Below are positions 1 to 9,305 of a stretch of 64,000 nt of DNA, in pieces. Origin of the DNA: Oscillospiraceae bacterium (GTDB taxonomy: Bacteria > Bacillota > Clostridia > Lachnospirales > Lachnospiraceae). Numbering within the stretch: the stretch's first letter is position 1; each line of letters opens with the position of its first letter. Position numbers and translations under genes: made by a program. The stretch is from the NCBI GenBank assembly GCA_021771715.1, contig JAETOO010000018.1:1-64000 (forward strand), written 5' to 3'. The notes beneath the pieces were generated by a model, which saw only the letters and a program-made list of their open reading frames with translations, was not told where the DNA came from and made no database searches.

Positions 1-117
1 GTAGAGCCTGTTATCGTTAAAAAGTATATGAAAACCCTTGCAAATAGGAGCTTTTACAAAAAGAAACTGGACACCAATCAAGATACCCATTGTATCAAAA
101 TTGGTGTCCAGTTATGA
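1..117 (+). CDS. Possible 3' end of an unidentified gene (partial)
   Basis: Frame 1 is open from the left edge to a TGA at 115-117, giving 38 codons that end in KIGVQL. The last third of the reading frame runs through a perfect palindrome (65-113), so it could equally be noncoding. I recognise no family. A reader with the upstream contig could decide; from this window it is only a possibility. Confidence 0.25.
   Translation, partial: VEPVIVKKYMKTLANRSFYKKKLDTNQDTHCIKIGVQL
65..113. repeat. Perfect 14-bp inverted repeat
   Basis: AACTGGACACCAAT at 65-78 is exactly complementary to ATTGGTGTCCAGTT at 100-113, with a 21-nt loop. On the minus strand the hairpin is followed by a T-rich tract, like an intrinsic terminator, but no minus-strand gene lies to its right. 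It may be an insertion-sequence end or the terminator of something lost. Role uncertain. Confidence 0.6.
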
Positions 118-258
118 TGGGATTGCATAGTGTCGGTTTGCGTCTGCGGACAACGGGCGGTGATATCCGTGTTATAGGACCCGGAGGAATTAGGCAGCAA
201 GAGGTTAGACTTCTATATCATACAGGTAAATGAGTGGAAATAAAAAGGAGGAAGAGTT

Positions 259-3200
259 ATGAAGCGAAGAAAACTTGCTCTGGTGATGGCTGCGGCGATG
301 GTGCTGACATCCGTCCCCGCAAACGGTTTCATCGGCTACGCGGAGGAGCTGCCAGCAGAGGTGCTGGAGCTGGAAGCATCCGGCGGAGAAGAGATCCTTC
401 TGGAGGAAGGGCTGCCGGAGGGGGTAGGAACAAACGTGTCTGGAGTGTCCGATGAGGGAATTCAGGGATCAGGAGGAGCGGCTGCAGTGCCGGATGGCAT
501 TGCGGAGAACAGCGTTCCGGAAATTGCGCCCGCAGGAGACGGAGGACTCGTGATCGAGTCTATCTCAGAACTGGAGACGGCGGAGGAATTATCCGGACTC
601 GGAGAGCTGACGGAGGAGGATCTGCTGGAGCTGCAGATCGCAGATGCGCTGGCAGCTGAGAGCACAAACGGCTCAGTGACCGAGGTGGACGGCAAGAAGG
701 TGGCGACGGCCGCGCCGGGAGAATATGTAACTGCAGAGGTGAAGCCGGGAGAGACGCTGACCTTATCAATCGCTGCGGAAAACACGGAGGGCTGGAGTTT
801 TAAGTGGGTAAACAGGAACAGTAACGAGACGATCAGCGACGCGACAGGCAGCAGCTATGACGTCTCGAATCTGGCGCAAAATACAGAATTCTGGTGCAGT
901 ATGACGGACGCCGAGGGACAGTCTAAGCTGATGGCGCGCTTTTATGTGAAGGTGGACTCCGGTCTGGAAATTATAGGCGGGAATATTGATGCTCAGGCGG
1001 AAATCGGCGGCTCTGCGTCGGTGTATGTGAATGCGTCAGTCGACGTGGATAGCGAGATTTCTTACGAATGGCATTTTTGGAATTTTGATACAGATAATTA
1101 TGAGGCAGTAGAAGGATTAGGCGGAGATGCGGCTGTTGAACCAAATGAAAACGGAAGCCGTCTGACCCTGTCCAATCTGCAGCATGAAATGCGGGGAGAC
1201 TGTGTGATCAGCGATTCTTATGGAAATACCCGCAACTACTACTGGACGGTAAGGGTGAAGACTTTTACTGTGGAACATGTGTCCGAGACGATTCCTGTCC
1301 TGGTTCAGAGCGGAGAGAGCACAACGCTGTCAGTGTCTGCGACGCCGGTTGCAGCGGGTGTGAATCTGACTTATCAGTGGTATACGGTAAAGGAAATGGA
1401 GCCGCTTACACCGATTGAAAACGAGACGGGAAGTTCGTTTGAAGTAGCGAACATAACAGGGTATACAGGCTATTGCTGCGGAGTGAGCGACGGGTATACG
1501 TATGAGTATGTTTATTTTGATGTGTCGGTAGACAGCGGGCTGCAAGCGTCTGCGGAAAACACCTCCTTCTATGTGAATGCAGGGGAGACGGTGAAGATGC
1601 AGGTACAGGCGTCCGTCACGAGCGGATCACTTCACTACGAGTGGTACAAGGGGCTCTACGGGGAAAGAGAACTGATTTCGGACGCGACTGCGGACATTTA
1701 CACGATAACGGCGAAAAAATCCGGGGACTGGATATGCCGTGTCAGCGATGATTATGGGCGGTATGAGGACATTTCTTTCCGGGTGCAGGTACAGACCCTG
1801 ACTGTGCAGGGAGAGGGAATGCAGCAGCAGGTACCTGCCAGTAGAGGGGAGACGAAGACCCTCTCGGTAACCGCATCGACGACTTCAGGCGAGGAAATTA
1901 CTTATCAATGGTATATCGAGAAGAATATGCGTGCAGAAGAGATTCCTGGGGCAACGAAGTCTTCCTATACTACGGATGCGATTACCGGAACGGTGACCTA
2001 CGGTTGTTATGTACGCGACGGCAATCAGACAAAGACAATATCATTCAGAGTGATGGTCGATACCGGGCTGGCGCTTGATTCTTCCAAAACAAAGACGTGG
2101 TATGATGTGACCTATGGCGAGCCGGTGACGCTTCTGGTGGCGGCGTCGGTCAATGAAGGCTATGACGTCTCCTATCAGTGGTTTCGCTATACCGGTATGG
2201 GATATGAGAAGATCAGCGGGGCAAATGAAGGCTCGTATACGGTGGCGGCAGCCAGCGGACAGGAACAGTATCAGTGTCAGGTAAGCGATACCGGTGGGAA
2301 TACGCTTTACGTGTACGTTACGGTTCATGCGGATACGCTGGTTTTTGAGGAAGACACCGAGCAGGAGATCACAGCGGAGATTGGTAAGCCGATTACACTG
2401 GAGGCAAAGGTCAGAACAAGCATCCCGAATGCTACAATCAATTATCAGTGGTACAAAGGGGAGTATTTAGAAATCACCGAAACGATTCCAAATGCAAATG
2501 ACCGTACTTATATGATTGACAGTATGAAGGAGACCGGCTGGTATTGCTGCGTTGTGGGCGACGGAACGAACAGCGAAGAAATCTGGTTTCATGTGATAGC
2601 GGACAGCGGACTGACCGTGTCGGAAAATTCAGACCTGATTGTTTTTCCGGGAGAGTCAAGGACACTGCGTGTCGAGGCCTCGACAAAAGTCGGGACACCG
2701 AGCTACCAGTGGTATCAATATGAGCCGGAGAGTGACGGCATCTTAATTGAAGGAGCGACTTCTTCTGAGTATGAGCTGAAAAACATACAGGGAAATAACG
2801 CTTATTTTTGCAGGGTCACAGACGGATATAATACAGAAGATGTCTGGTTCCGAATCGACGTCGAGAGTGATCTTGTCTGCAACGCAGCCACGAATACTGA
2901 TTTCCTGGTATCAAAGGGAGAGACCGTGACGATGGGGGTTTCAGTCACCAGTTCACTTTCGGGAATCACTTATGAGTGGATGAGGCGTCCGTGTTATGGT
3001 GAGGATCCACAGTGGGAGACGGTGGAGAACGCCACTGGTAGCACACTGACTGTAACGGCGGATCAGAGCATGTATTATCAGTGCTGGGCGACGGATGGCT
3101 ATGGAGAAGACTATATGAGCTTCAGTGTGCTGGTGAACAGCGGACTGGAGATCAGGGAGGTATCCGCAGAGTGGGTGGAATATCCTGGCTCAGACGGCAA

Positions 3201-6200
3201 CTATGAGATCCATGCAAAGCCAGGAGATAATATTTCGGTGTCGATTGACGCGACCTCAGAGCTGGGGAAGTTGACATACAAGTGGGCAGGATATGACGGT
3301 ATATCCAATGTGACCGGATCGTCTGTGACGCTGGAGAATGTCGCCAAATCCGGATGGTGCTACTGTATTGTCCGGGACGGATATCAGGAAGAGAGGATTG
3401 AGATCGAAATTATTCTGGACACTGGGCTTACGGCGTCGGCGGAGGCTGCTGAGGTAGAGGCAGAGAGCGGCGCGGATGCCACATTGCGGGTAAACGCTTC
3501 TGTGGATGCGGCGTACGGGCCGGTGACGTATACCTGGTATAGGGGGCAGCTTGAGGAAACGGATACCAATTCGTACTACGAGTATGTCGAGATAGAGAAT
3601 GAGACCGGATCGTCTCTTGTGGTAAAAAATGTGACAGGGATACAGCAGTATTACTGTACTGTCAGCGACAGCGGGCAGTGGAATACGAAAGATGTTTATT
3701 TTACCGTTGCGCCGAAGGGGGTGCTGGATTCCCTTGCGAACAGCTTTGAGCGTGCCAAGACGCTGACAGAGGGCACAGCGCAGAGCGCGGTGATCGGGAT
3801 CTTGTATGACAAAGCGTATTTCAAGTTTGTTCCGGAGCGGTCTGGGGTGTATACGATCGTATCTCTGGGCGATTCGGATACTGTCGGATCGCTGTATGAC
3901 GGGCAGCGAAATGAGCTGGCATACAATGATGACGGATCTGAGAATCTCAATTTTGAACTGGAATATGAGCTGAATGCCGGAAGAACGTACTATATTGCGG
4001 CTGGATTTTATAGTGAGGACGATGACGGCAGACTCGGCGAGTTCCAAGTGCTGGCGACGTATCAGGGCGCGGGCGAGATGGAGGAGCATCAGTGGGATGA
4101 CGGAACCGTCACGCAGGCGGCGACCTGTACGGAGGATGGCGTGAGGACGTTCACGTGTCTGATGCACGGGGAGACCTATGCAGAGACGATCGACGCACTC
4201 GGACACGATTACCCGCAGGAGTGGACGACGCAGAAGGAGGCGACCTGCACGGAGGCAGGCAGCAAATACCGGGCATGCGCACGGTGCGGTGAGGTTGAGA
4301 ATGAGACGATTGCACCGAAGGGTCATACGTTTGGCGAGGAGTTGAGGCAGGATCCGACTGCGACAGAGAACGGAATGGTGTATAAAAAGTGCTCGGTTTG
4401 CGATCAGGAAGAGATTCTGGAGATCCTTCCGGCGACAGGTGTCAGTGACAGCTTGAGTGAAGTGCAGGGCATTGTAGACAAGTTGGGCCAGGAAGGTTCC
4501 GATGCGAACATAACGGATGCGGTAGATAAAATCACGGCGATCGACAACGATGCGCTCGCAGAGATCATGGATCAGCCGATCGGAGATACGAATCCGAAAT
4601 CTCCGATGGAAACGATCAAAGAGCTGGAGGAGAAGCTGATCGCTGAGGACGCACAGACCGGTCTGACCGGAAAGATCACGGCGAGCAGTGTGGCGGCGAA
4701 TCTGGCGGACCCGACAGTTGCACCGGAGAAAGTTCAGGTGGAGGGTGCCGCTGTCACAGTGGCGGCAGCATTGAAGAATGAGATTACGCCGGATGCGAAT
4801 ACGGTATATCAGGCGCAGCTCTCGATCACAGAGGATAAAGAGGGAACCGGGACAACGGAGGACGGGAAGAAAGTCTATGCACTGGATATCTCTATGGATA
4901 TTGTTGCAGTAAAGGCAGACGGAACCGGATCAGCAGATCCGGTAAAGGAGAATGTACAGCCGGCGGCCCCGATCCGCATCACGATGCCGGTTCCGCAGGC
5001 ATTCCAGGGAGCGGAGTTTACGCTGTACCATACGGTGAACGGAACCGATGTGCCGGTCTCCTATACGAAGAATGCGGACGGAACAATCAGCTTCTATGCG
5101 GCGTCGCTCAGTCCATGGCAGCTCGTGCTGGAGAAGTGCGCGGAAAATGCTCATAAGTATGTGGAAGAAACCACAAAGGCCCCGACTTGCACGGAGACGG
5201 GTGTGAAGGTCAGCAGATGCAGCATTTGCGGTGATGAGAAGACAGAGATTGTCGGAAAGGCTCCGCACACCTGGTCTGAGTGGATAACTGACAAGGCGGC
5301 TGATTGTACGGAAAAGGGCAGCCAGACACACAGTTGTTCGGTTTGTAATGCAACGGAGACGCAGGAGCTTCCGCCTCTTGGTCACGATCTGAAGACAGTT
5401 GTTGACAAGGCAGCGACGTGCAGCGCGGCAGGCAGCCAGCACAGAGAATGTGCGGTCTGCGGCTACAAGGAGGCAGCGACAGAGATTCCGGCGACCGGCG
5501 CACACACGATGAAGACGGTTGTCGACAAGGCGGCGACATGCGGCGTGGCAGGCAGCCAGCACGCAGAGTGTACCGTCTGCGGTCACAAGGAGGCGGCGAC
5601 GGAGATTCCGGCGACCGGCGCTCATACGATGAAGACGGTTGTCGACAAGGCGGCGACATGTGGCGTGGCGGGCAGCCAGCACAGAGAGTGTACGACTTGC
5701 GGCTACAAAGAAGGAGCGACAGCGATCTCTGCGACCGGCGCACACACGATGAAGACCGTCACCGATAAGGCGGCGACATGCGGCGCGGCGGGCAGTCAGC
5801 ACGCAGAGTGTACCGCTTGCGGCTACAAGGAGGCGGCGACAGCGATCCCGGCGACCGGACGCCACACATTTGGCAACTGGGCGACGACGCAGGATGCGAC
5901 CGTATTTGCGGACGGCATATCCGCGCGCAGCTGTACGGTCTGCGGCGCGCAGGAGACGACCCGGATCGCAAAGCTCACCCCGACGATCACGCTGAATGCG
6001 ACAAGCCTTCCGCTGAAGGTGAAGCAGTCGACGACGAAGCTGAAGGTGTCCGGCCTGGCGGCTGGCGATTCGGTCGTATCGTGGCAGTCGAGCAACCAGA
6101 AGATCGTGAAAGTAAACGCAAGTGGAAAGATCACGGCGCAGAAAAAGACCGGCAAGGCGGTGATTACCATCACACTGGCGAGCGGCCTGCAGGCAAATGT

Positions 6201-6711
6201 GCAGGTGAAGGTCCAGAAGGGCACCGTGAAGACCTCGAAGATCACAAATATTGTGAAGAAACTGACGTTGAAGAAGGGCGAGACGGCGAAGCTTGAGCCG
6301 ATCATCACGCCGATCACGACGACGGATAAGCTCAGTTACACGAGCTCGAACAAGAAAGTGGCGACGGTCTCCAAGAAGGGCGTCATCACGGCCAAGGGCT
6401 CTGGAAAGGCGAAGATCACCGTTAAGTCCGGCAGCAAGAAGGTCGTTATCACAGTGACAGTTGCGAAGACAGCGCCGACCGGAATCACCGGCGTGAAGGA
6501 TGCGATCACCATGAAAAAGGGCAAGTCGACGACCTTGAAGCCGAAGCTCGCGCCCAAGGGAGCGGAGGCGAAGATCAAGTACAGCTCTTCGAACAAGAAG
6601 ATCGCGACCGTGAACGCAAAGGGCAAGGTGACGGCAAAGAAGAAAGGCACCGCGGTGATCACGATCACGGCAGGCGGTATCAAGAAGACCTGTACGATTA
6701 CCGTGAAATAG
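259..6711 (+). CDS. Giant secreted surface protein with Ig-like, Cys-rich and Big_2 repeats
   Basis: This 2150-residue protein starts at an ATG behind a clear AAGGAGGAAGAG ribosome site. Residues 1-30 form a signal peptide (KRRK, hydrophobic core, cleavage near FIGYAEE). An acidic linker runs to about 150. About a dozen Ig-like modules of 85-95 residues follow to about 1150, each with YQWY and YxCxVxDG motifs and ending VDSGL. Next come a PPC-like beta domain (about 1160-1270), paired-cysteine repeats of the ATC..AGS..C..CG type (1275-1395 and 1630-1875), a unique stretch between them, and three Lys-rich Big_2-like domains with the SSNKK(I/V)ATV motif (about 1907-2150). There is no LPXTG motif or C-terminal membrane anchor, so retention at the wall would have to rely on the Lys-rich C-terminus. 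It is probably an adhesin or matrix protein; the ligand cannot be read from sequence. Ends at a shared terminator facing the AraC gene. Confidence 0.9.
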   Translation: MKRRKLALVMAAAMVLTSVPANGFIGYAEELPAEVLELEASGGEEILLEEGLPEGVGTNVSGVSDEGIQGSGGAAAVPDGIAENSVPEIAPAGDGGLVIESISELETAEELSGLGELTEEDLLELQIADALAAESTNGSVTEVDGKKVATAAPGEYVTAEVKPGETLTLSIAAENTEGWSFKWVNRNSNETISDATGSSYDVSNLAQNTEFWCSMTDAEGQSKLMARFYVKVDSGLEIIGGNIDAQAEIGGSASVYVNASVDVDSEISYEWHFWNFDTDNYEAVEGLGGDAAVEPNENGSRLTLSNLQHEMRGDCVISDSYGNTRNYYWTVRVKTFTVEHVSETIPVLVQSGESTTLSVSATPVAAGVNLTYQWYTVKEMEPLTPIENETGSSFEVANITGYTGYCCGVSDGYTYEYVYFDVSVDSGLQASAENTSFYVNAGETVKMQVQASVTSGSLHYEWYKGLYGERELISDATADIYTITAKKSGDWICRVSDDYGRYEDISFRVQVQTLTVQGEGMQQQVPASRGETKTLSVTASTTSGEEITYQWYIEKNMRAEEIPGATKSSYTTDAITGTVTYGCYVRDGNQTKTISFRVMVDTGLALDSSKTKTWYDVTYGEPVTLLVAASVNEGYDVSYQWFRYTGMGYEKISGANEGSYTVAAASGQEQYQCQVSDTGGNTLYVYVTVHADTLVFEEDTEQEITAEIGKPITLEAKVRTSIPNATINYQWYKGEYLEITETIPNANDRTYMIDSMKETGWYCCVVGDGTNSEEIWFHVIADSGLTVSENSDLIVFPGESRTLRVEASTKVGTPSYQWYQYEPESDGILIEGATSSEYELKNIQGNNAYFCRVTDGYNTEDVWFRIDVESDLVCNAATNTDFLVSKGETVTMGVSVTSSLSGITYEWMRRPCYGEDPQWETVENATGSTLTVTADQSMYYQCWATDGYGEDYMSFSVLVNSGLEIREVSAEWVEYPGSDGNYEIHAKPGDNISVSIDATSELGKLTYKWAGYDGISNVTGSSVTLENVAKSGWCYCIVRDGYQEERIEIEIILDTGLTASAEAAEVEAESGADATLRVNASVDAAYGPVTYTWYRGQLEETDTNSYYEYVEIENETGSSLVVKNVTGIQQYYCTVSDSGQWNTKDVYFTVAPKGVLDSLANSFERAKTLTEGTAQSAVIGILYDKAYFKFVPERSGVYTIVSLGDSDTVGSLYDGQRNELAYNDDGSENLNFELEYELNAGRTYYIAAGFYSEDDDGRLGEFQVLATYQGAGEMEEHQWDDGTVTQAATCTEDGVRTFTCLMHGETYAETIDALGHDYPQEWTTQKEATCTEAGSKYRACARCGEVENETIAPKGHTFGEELRQDPTATENGMVYKKCSVCDQEEILEILPATGVSDSLSEVQGIVDKLGQEGSDANITDAVDKITAIDNDALAEIMDQPIGDTNPKSPMETIKELEEKLIAEDAQTGLTGKITASSVAANLADPTVAPEKVQVEGAAVTVAAALKNEITPDANTVYQAQLSITEDKEGTGTTEDGKKVYALDISMDIVAVKADGTGSADPVKENVQPAAPIRITMPVPQAFQGAEFTLYHTVNGTDVPVSYTKNADGTISFYAASLSPWQLVLEKCAENAHKYVEETTKAPTCTETGVKVSRCSICGDEKTEIVGKAPHTWSEWITDKAADCTEKGSQTHSCSVCNATETQELPPLGHDLKTVVDKAATCSAAGSQHRECAVCGYKEAATEIPATGAHTMKTVVDKAATCGVAGSQHAECTVCGHKEAATEIPATGAHTMKTVVDKAATCGVAGSQHRECTTCGYKEGATAISATGAHTMKTVTDKAATCGAAGSQHAECTACGYKEAATAIPATGRHTFGNWATTQDATVFADGISARSCTVCGAQETTRIAKLTPTITLNATSLPLKVKQSTTKLKVSGLAAGDSVVSWQSSNQKIVKVNASGKITAQKKTGKAVITITLASGLQANVQVKVQKGTVKTSKITNIVKKLTLKKGETAKLEPIITPITTTDKLSYTSSNKKVATVSKKGVITAKGSGKAKITVKSGSKKVVITVTVAKTAPTGITGVKDAITMKKGKSTTLKPKLAPKGAEAKIKYSSSNKKIATVNAKGKVTAKKKGTAVITITAGGIKKTCTITVK
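5389..5868 (+). repeat. Four 120-bp tandem units inside the surface-protein gene
   Basis: Units begin near 5389, 5509, 5629 and 5749, exactly 120 bp apart, and encode 40-residue Cys-rich repeats (KTVVDKAATC..AGSQH.EC..CG.KEAAT). Adjacent units are nearly identical, which suggests recent duplication or gene conversion. Confidence 0.9.
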
Positions 6712-6846
6712 CCCACAGGTTTACAGGACTGCTGCGGACAGCAGTAAATCCGTCATGAATTGGCGGCAGACTTGCCTCAGCCTCGGAAAAGAGCAGAATC
6801 ATCTGCCGGGAGTCCGGCGAGACATTATGATCTGAACAGACAATAG

Positions 6847-6891
6847 AAAAGCCCCTTGTACAGATGAAGAAATATCTGTGCAGGGGCTTTT
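6847..6891. terminator. Bidirectional terminator
   Basis: AAAAGCCCC at 6847 pairs with GGGGCTTTT ending at 6891; the stem extends through GTACAGAT/ATCTGTGC. The A- and T-tracts on the two sides let it serve both the surface-protein gene and the convergent AraC gene. Confidence 0.85.
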
Positions 6892-6990
6892 GTCCCTGGT
6901 GCCGGAACGATGGCATCCTTTCTGCGATCATATGATTCGTACAATGCGGACGCGGGATTCCGCCACTGTTGCAGTTAAAAATGAGTTCTA

Positions 6991-7989
6991 TCAGTAACCA
7001 ATCCGCTGCGCATACTTTTTCGGCGAGATGCCGACGGACTTTGTGAAGGACCGCAGGAAATTGCTGTAATCGTTGTAGCCGCACTCCGCGCAGGCCTCTG
7101 TGACCGAGCAGCCCAGGGAGAGCAATTCCTTGGCGCGGGTGATCCGTTTGGCCGTGATGTAGCGGTTGATGGTGGTGCCGGTCGCGTCGCGGAAGAGCTT
7201 GCAGAGGTACGAGCTGCTGATATAAAAATGGCCTGCGAGCGCGTTGATGCTCAAATCTCCGGTGAGATTTTGATTGACGTAGGAGAGGATCTGGTCAATC
7301 TGCGCATGGCGGGCGGCTGAATCACCGGGTTTGGAAGTCAGATCCGAGTCGGATCTGACATCTATTGCTCCGGGAGAGAGCGCGGGGACGGAATGTGCGG
7401 CAGGCCATGCGGAAGAGAGCGCGGGGACGGAATGTGCGACAGGCCATGTGGGAGAGGACGTATCTGCGGCGGCCTCCTGAGCGCGCAGAAGAAAACACCG
7501 GTTCAGAAAGGTCATCAGCTCGAGAAAGCAGGACCGTTCCAGAATATCCTGGCCGAAGCCCGCGTCCCCGGAGAGGCGGTGGATCAAGGACAGAAACTGC
7601 CCCTGTTCGTCGGGCGTCAGGGACAGTCGATGGCCGAACGGGGTGTTTCGGATTGAGAAGCACAGATTCAGATCGGTCTGCGGCGTGCAGCACTTCTTCA
7701 GATACTCCGGCCAGATGGACACGATGATCCGCTCGTGCGTGACATGGTCGATCTGCGTCAGATAATGGCTCTCAAACTGGTTGATAAAAAAGATATCCCC
7801 GGGGTGAAAGTTGTACAGGTGATTGTCGATCAGGAACTGTTTGCCGCCGGAGATCGAATAGTAAATTTCATAGCAATCGTGAATGTGGATTGCCATAGGC
7901 TTTTCGTCGTTGTACAGATGTGCGATGGCGAAATTTTTTTCGCTCAGGCAGGCGTTGATTGCGTCTTTGCAGGAAGAATAAAACTTCAT
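6991..7989 (-). CDS. AraC-family regulator with N-terminal cupin
   Basis: This 332-residue regulator starts at the ATG at 7989, preceded by AAAGGAA at good spacing; an upstream in-frame Met at 8040 lacks a ribosome site. Residues 30-95 form an arabinose-binding-type cupin (HIHDCYEIYYSISG, PGDIFFINQFESH). Residues 230-332 carry the double helix-turn-helix typical of AraC proteins (FYISSSYLCKLFRDATG, and the final GYNDYSNFLRSFTKSVGISPKKY). Between them, residues 172-228 are a Ser/Ala/Pro-rich insertion that includes a duplicated 13-residue unit (WPxAHSVPALS), which is unusual for this family. The gene diverges from the reductase/isomerase pair at 8301-9944, so it most likely controls that pair in response to a sugar or uronate; the inducer is inferred only. 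Confidence 0.9.
   Translation of the reverse strand: MKFYSSCKDAINACLSEKNFAIAHLYNDEKPMAIHIHDCYEIYYSISGGKQFLIDNHLYNFHPGDIFFINQFESHYLTQIDHVTHERIIVSIWPEYLKKCCTPQTDLNLCFSIRNTPFGHRLSLTPDEQGQFLSLIHRLSGDAGFGQDILERSCFLELMTFLNRCFLLRAQEAAADTSSPTWPVAHSVPALSSAWPAAHSVPALSPGAIDVRSDSDLTSKPGDSAARHAQIDQILSYVNQNLTGDLSINALAGHFYISSSYLCKLFRDATGTTINRYITAKRITRAKELLSLGCSVTEACAECGYNDYSNFLRSFTKSVGISPKKYAQRIGY
7381..7452 (-). repeat. 39-bp duplication inside the AraC linker
   Basis: Two near-identical 39-bp units begin at 7381 and 7420 and encode the repeated WPxAHSVPALS peptide. The unit length keeps the reading frame. Confidence 0.85.
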
Positions 7990-8216
7990 AAAAATTCCTT
8001 TCGTAGGGTGAGCGCGGAGCAGTGCGATCCGGCACGGCAATTTATGAATTCAAATACCGGAAACGGTCGATAGCAGGCTTTTGTCCTTGTTCTGCTATCT
8101 GAGGTTATCGTTTATTTACAGTATATATGCGAAAAAGAAGATTTGCAAGATTTTGAATAAAATAAGACAGGAAAAGGAATATCGGATATGATAGAGTGTA
8201 AGACAGTAGGAAAAGG

Positions 8217-8279
8217 TTCCTGTTCATGCATCGCGAAGCGCGCTGCTGTGTGCGCGGCCAGGATGCCCGTGAACAGGAA
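8217..8279 (+). promoter_or_regulatory. Nested inverted repeat in the leader of the reductase gene
   Basis: TTCCTGTTCA at 8217-8226 is complementary to TGAACAGGAA at 8270-8279. An inner GCATC/GGATGC pairing and a CGCGAAGCGCG hairpin lie inside. The structure ends 21 bases before the ATG at 8301 and just ahead of the ribosome site, so it could affect leader folding or be an operator or small mobile repeat. A weak AAGACA-17-TATGAT promoter (8164-8192) lies upstream. Confidence 0.5.
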
Positions 8280-8300
8280 AAGTAAGATCGGAGGAAGGAC

Positions 8301-9101
8301 ATGGAGATGGACAGATTATTTTCCCTCGAGGGAAAGGTAGCCCTTGTGACCGGGGCGGCCTACGGGATCGGGTTTGCGATCGCCGAGGCGTTTGCCGGCG
8401 CGGGCGCGAAGATTGCGTTCAACTGCCGCGGGCAGGAGCACATGGACAAGGCGCTGGAGCAGTACGCAGAGAAGGGGATTGACGCGCGCGGCTATCTCTG
8501 CGATGTGACCGACGAGGCGCAGGTGCAGGAGATGGTCGCAAAGATCGAGCAGGAGCTCGGGACGATTGATATCCTTGTGAACAATGCGGGCATCATCAAG
8601 CGGATTCCGATGACGGAGATGAAGGTTGAGGAGTTCCGCCAGGTGGTGGACATCGACCTGAATGCGCCGTTTATCGTCTCGAAGGCGGTGCTTCCGGGGA
8701 TGATTAAAAAGGGGCACGGCAAGATCATCAATATCTGCTCGATGATGAGCGAGCTCGGCCGCGAGACCGTGTCGGCGTACGCGGCGGCGAAGGGCGGCCT
8801 GAAGATGCTGACGCGGAACATTGCGTCCGAGTACGGCCAGTACAACATCCAGTGCAACGGCATCGGACCGGGGTACATTGCCACGCCGCAGACCGCGCCG
8901 CTGCGCGAGGTGCAGCCGGACGGCAGCCGTCATCCGTTTGACCAGTTTATCATCGCAAAGACGCCGCAGGCGCGCTGGGGCACGCCGGAGGACCTGATGG
9001 GCCCGGCAATCTTCCTCGCATCGGACGCGTCCGACTTCGTGAACGGACATATCCTTTACGTGGACGGCGGCATCCTCGCATATATCGGAAAGCAGCCGTG
9101 A
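8301..9101 (+). CDS. SDR-family sugar/uronate reductase (DhuD/KduD/gluconate 5-dehydrogenase type)
   Basis: This 266-residue short-chain dehydrogenase starts behind GGAGGAAGGAC. It has the Rossmann motif TGxxxGIG (17-24), NNAG (94-97) and the Ser147-Tyr160-Lys164 catalytic set (YAAAK). The family includes gluconate 5-dehydrogenase, KduD and streptococcal DhuD, which reduce ketonised uronates or gluconate with NAD(P)H. The next gene is an RpiB-like isomerase of about the size of DhuI, an arrangement described for streptococcal breakdown of unsaturated uronic acids, so a DhuD-like role is the favoured inference. Gluconate 5-dehydrogenase remains a real alternative. Likely regulated by the divergent AraC protein and cotranscribed with the gene at 9306. 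Confidence 0.88.
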   Translation: MEMDRLFSLEGKVALVTGAAYGIGFAIAEAFAGAGAKIAFNCRGQEHMDKALEQYAEKGIDARGYLCDVTDEAQVQEMVAKIEQELGTIDILVNNAGIIKRIPMTEMKVEEFRQVVDIDLNAPFIVSKAVLPGMIKKGHGKIINICSMMSELGRETVSAYAAAKGGLKMLTRNIASEYGQYNIQCNGIGPGYIATPQTAPLREVQPDGSRHPFDQFIIAKTPQARWGTPEDLMGPAIFLASDASDFVNGHILYVDGGILAYIGKQP

Positions 9102-9305
9102 GAATGTCGGCAAAATTTAAAGACAAGAATACTGCGAGGCTGCGCAGGGATGCGATCTGAAGGTTGCATATAAAGTGTGAAGCCGGGATGCAGATGAAGT
9201 AGTATGGGAGTCGAAGAACAGAGCGACTAACGTACAGAGACAAGAAAGTTACATATCAAAAAGACGCCACACAGGCGGTCTAAAATCATACAGGAGGACA
9301 GGACT

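Noticed and set aside
118-258. c-di-GMP riboswitch before the large adhesin-like gene
   Set aside because: The leader lacks the conserved GEMM core and the type II core; only a ribosome site is clear.
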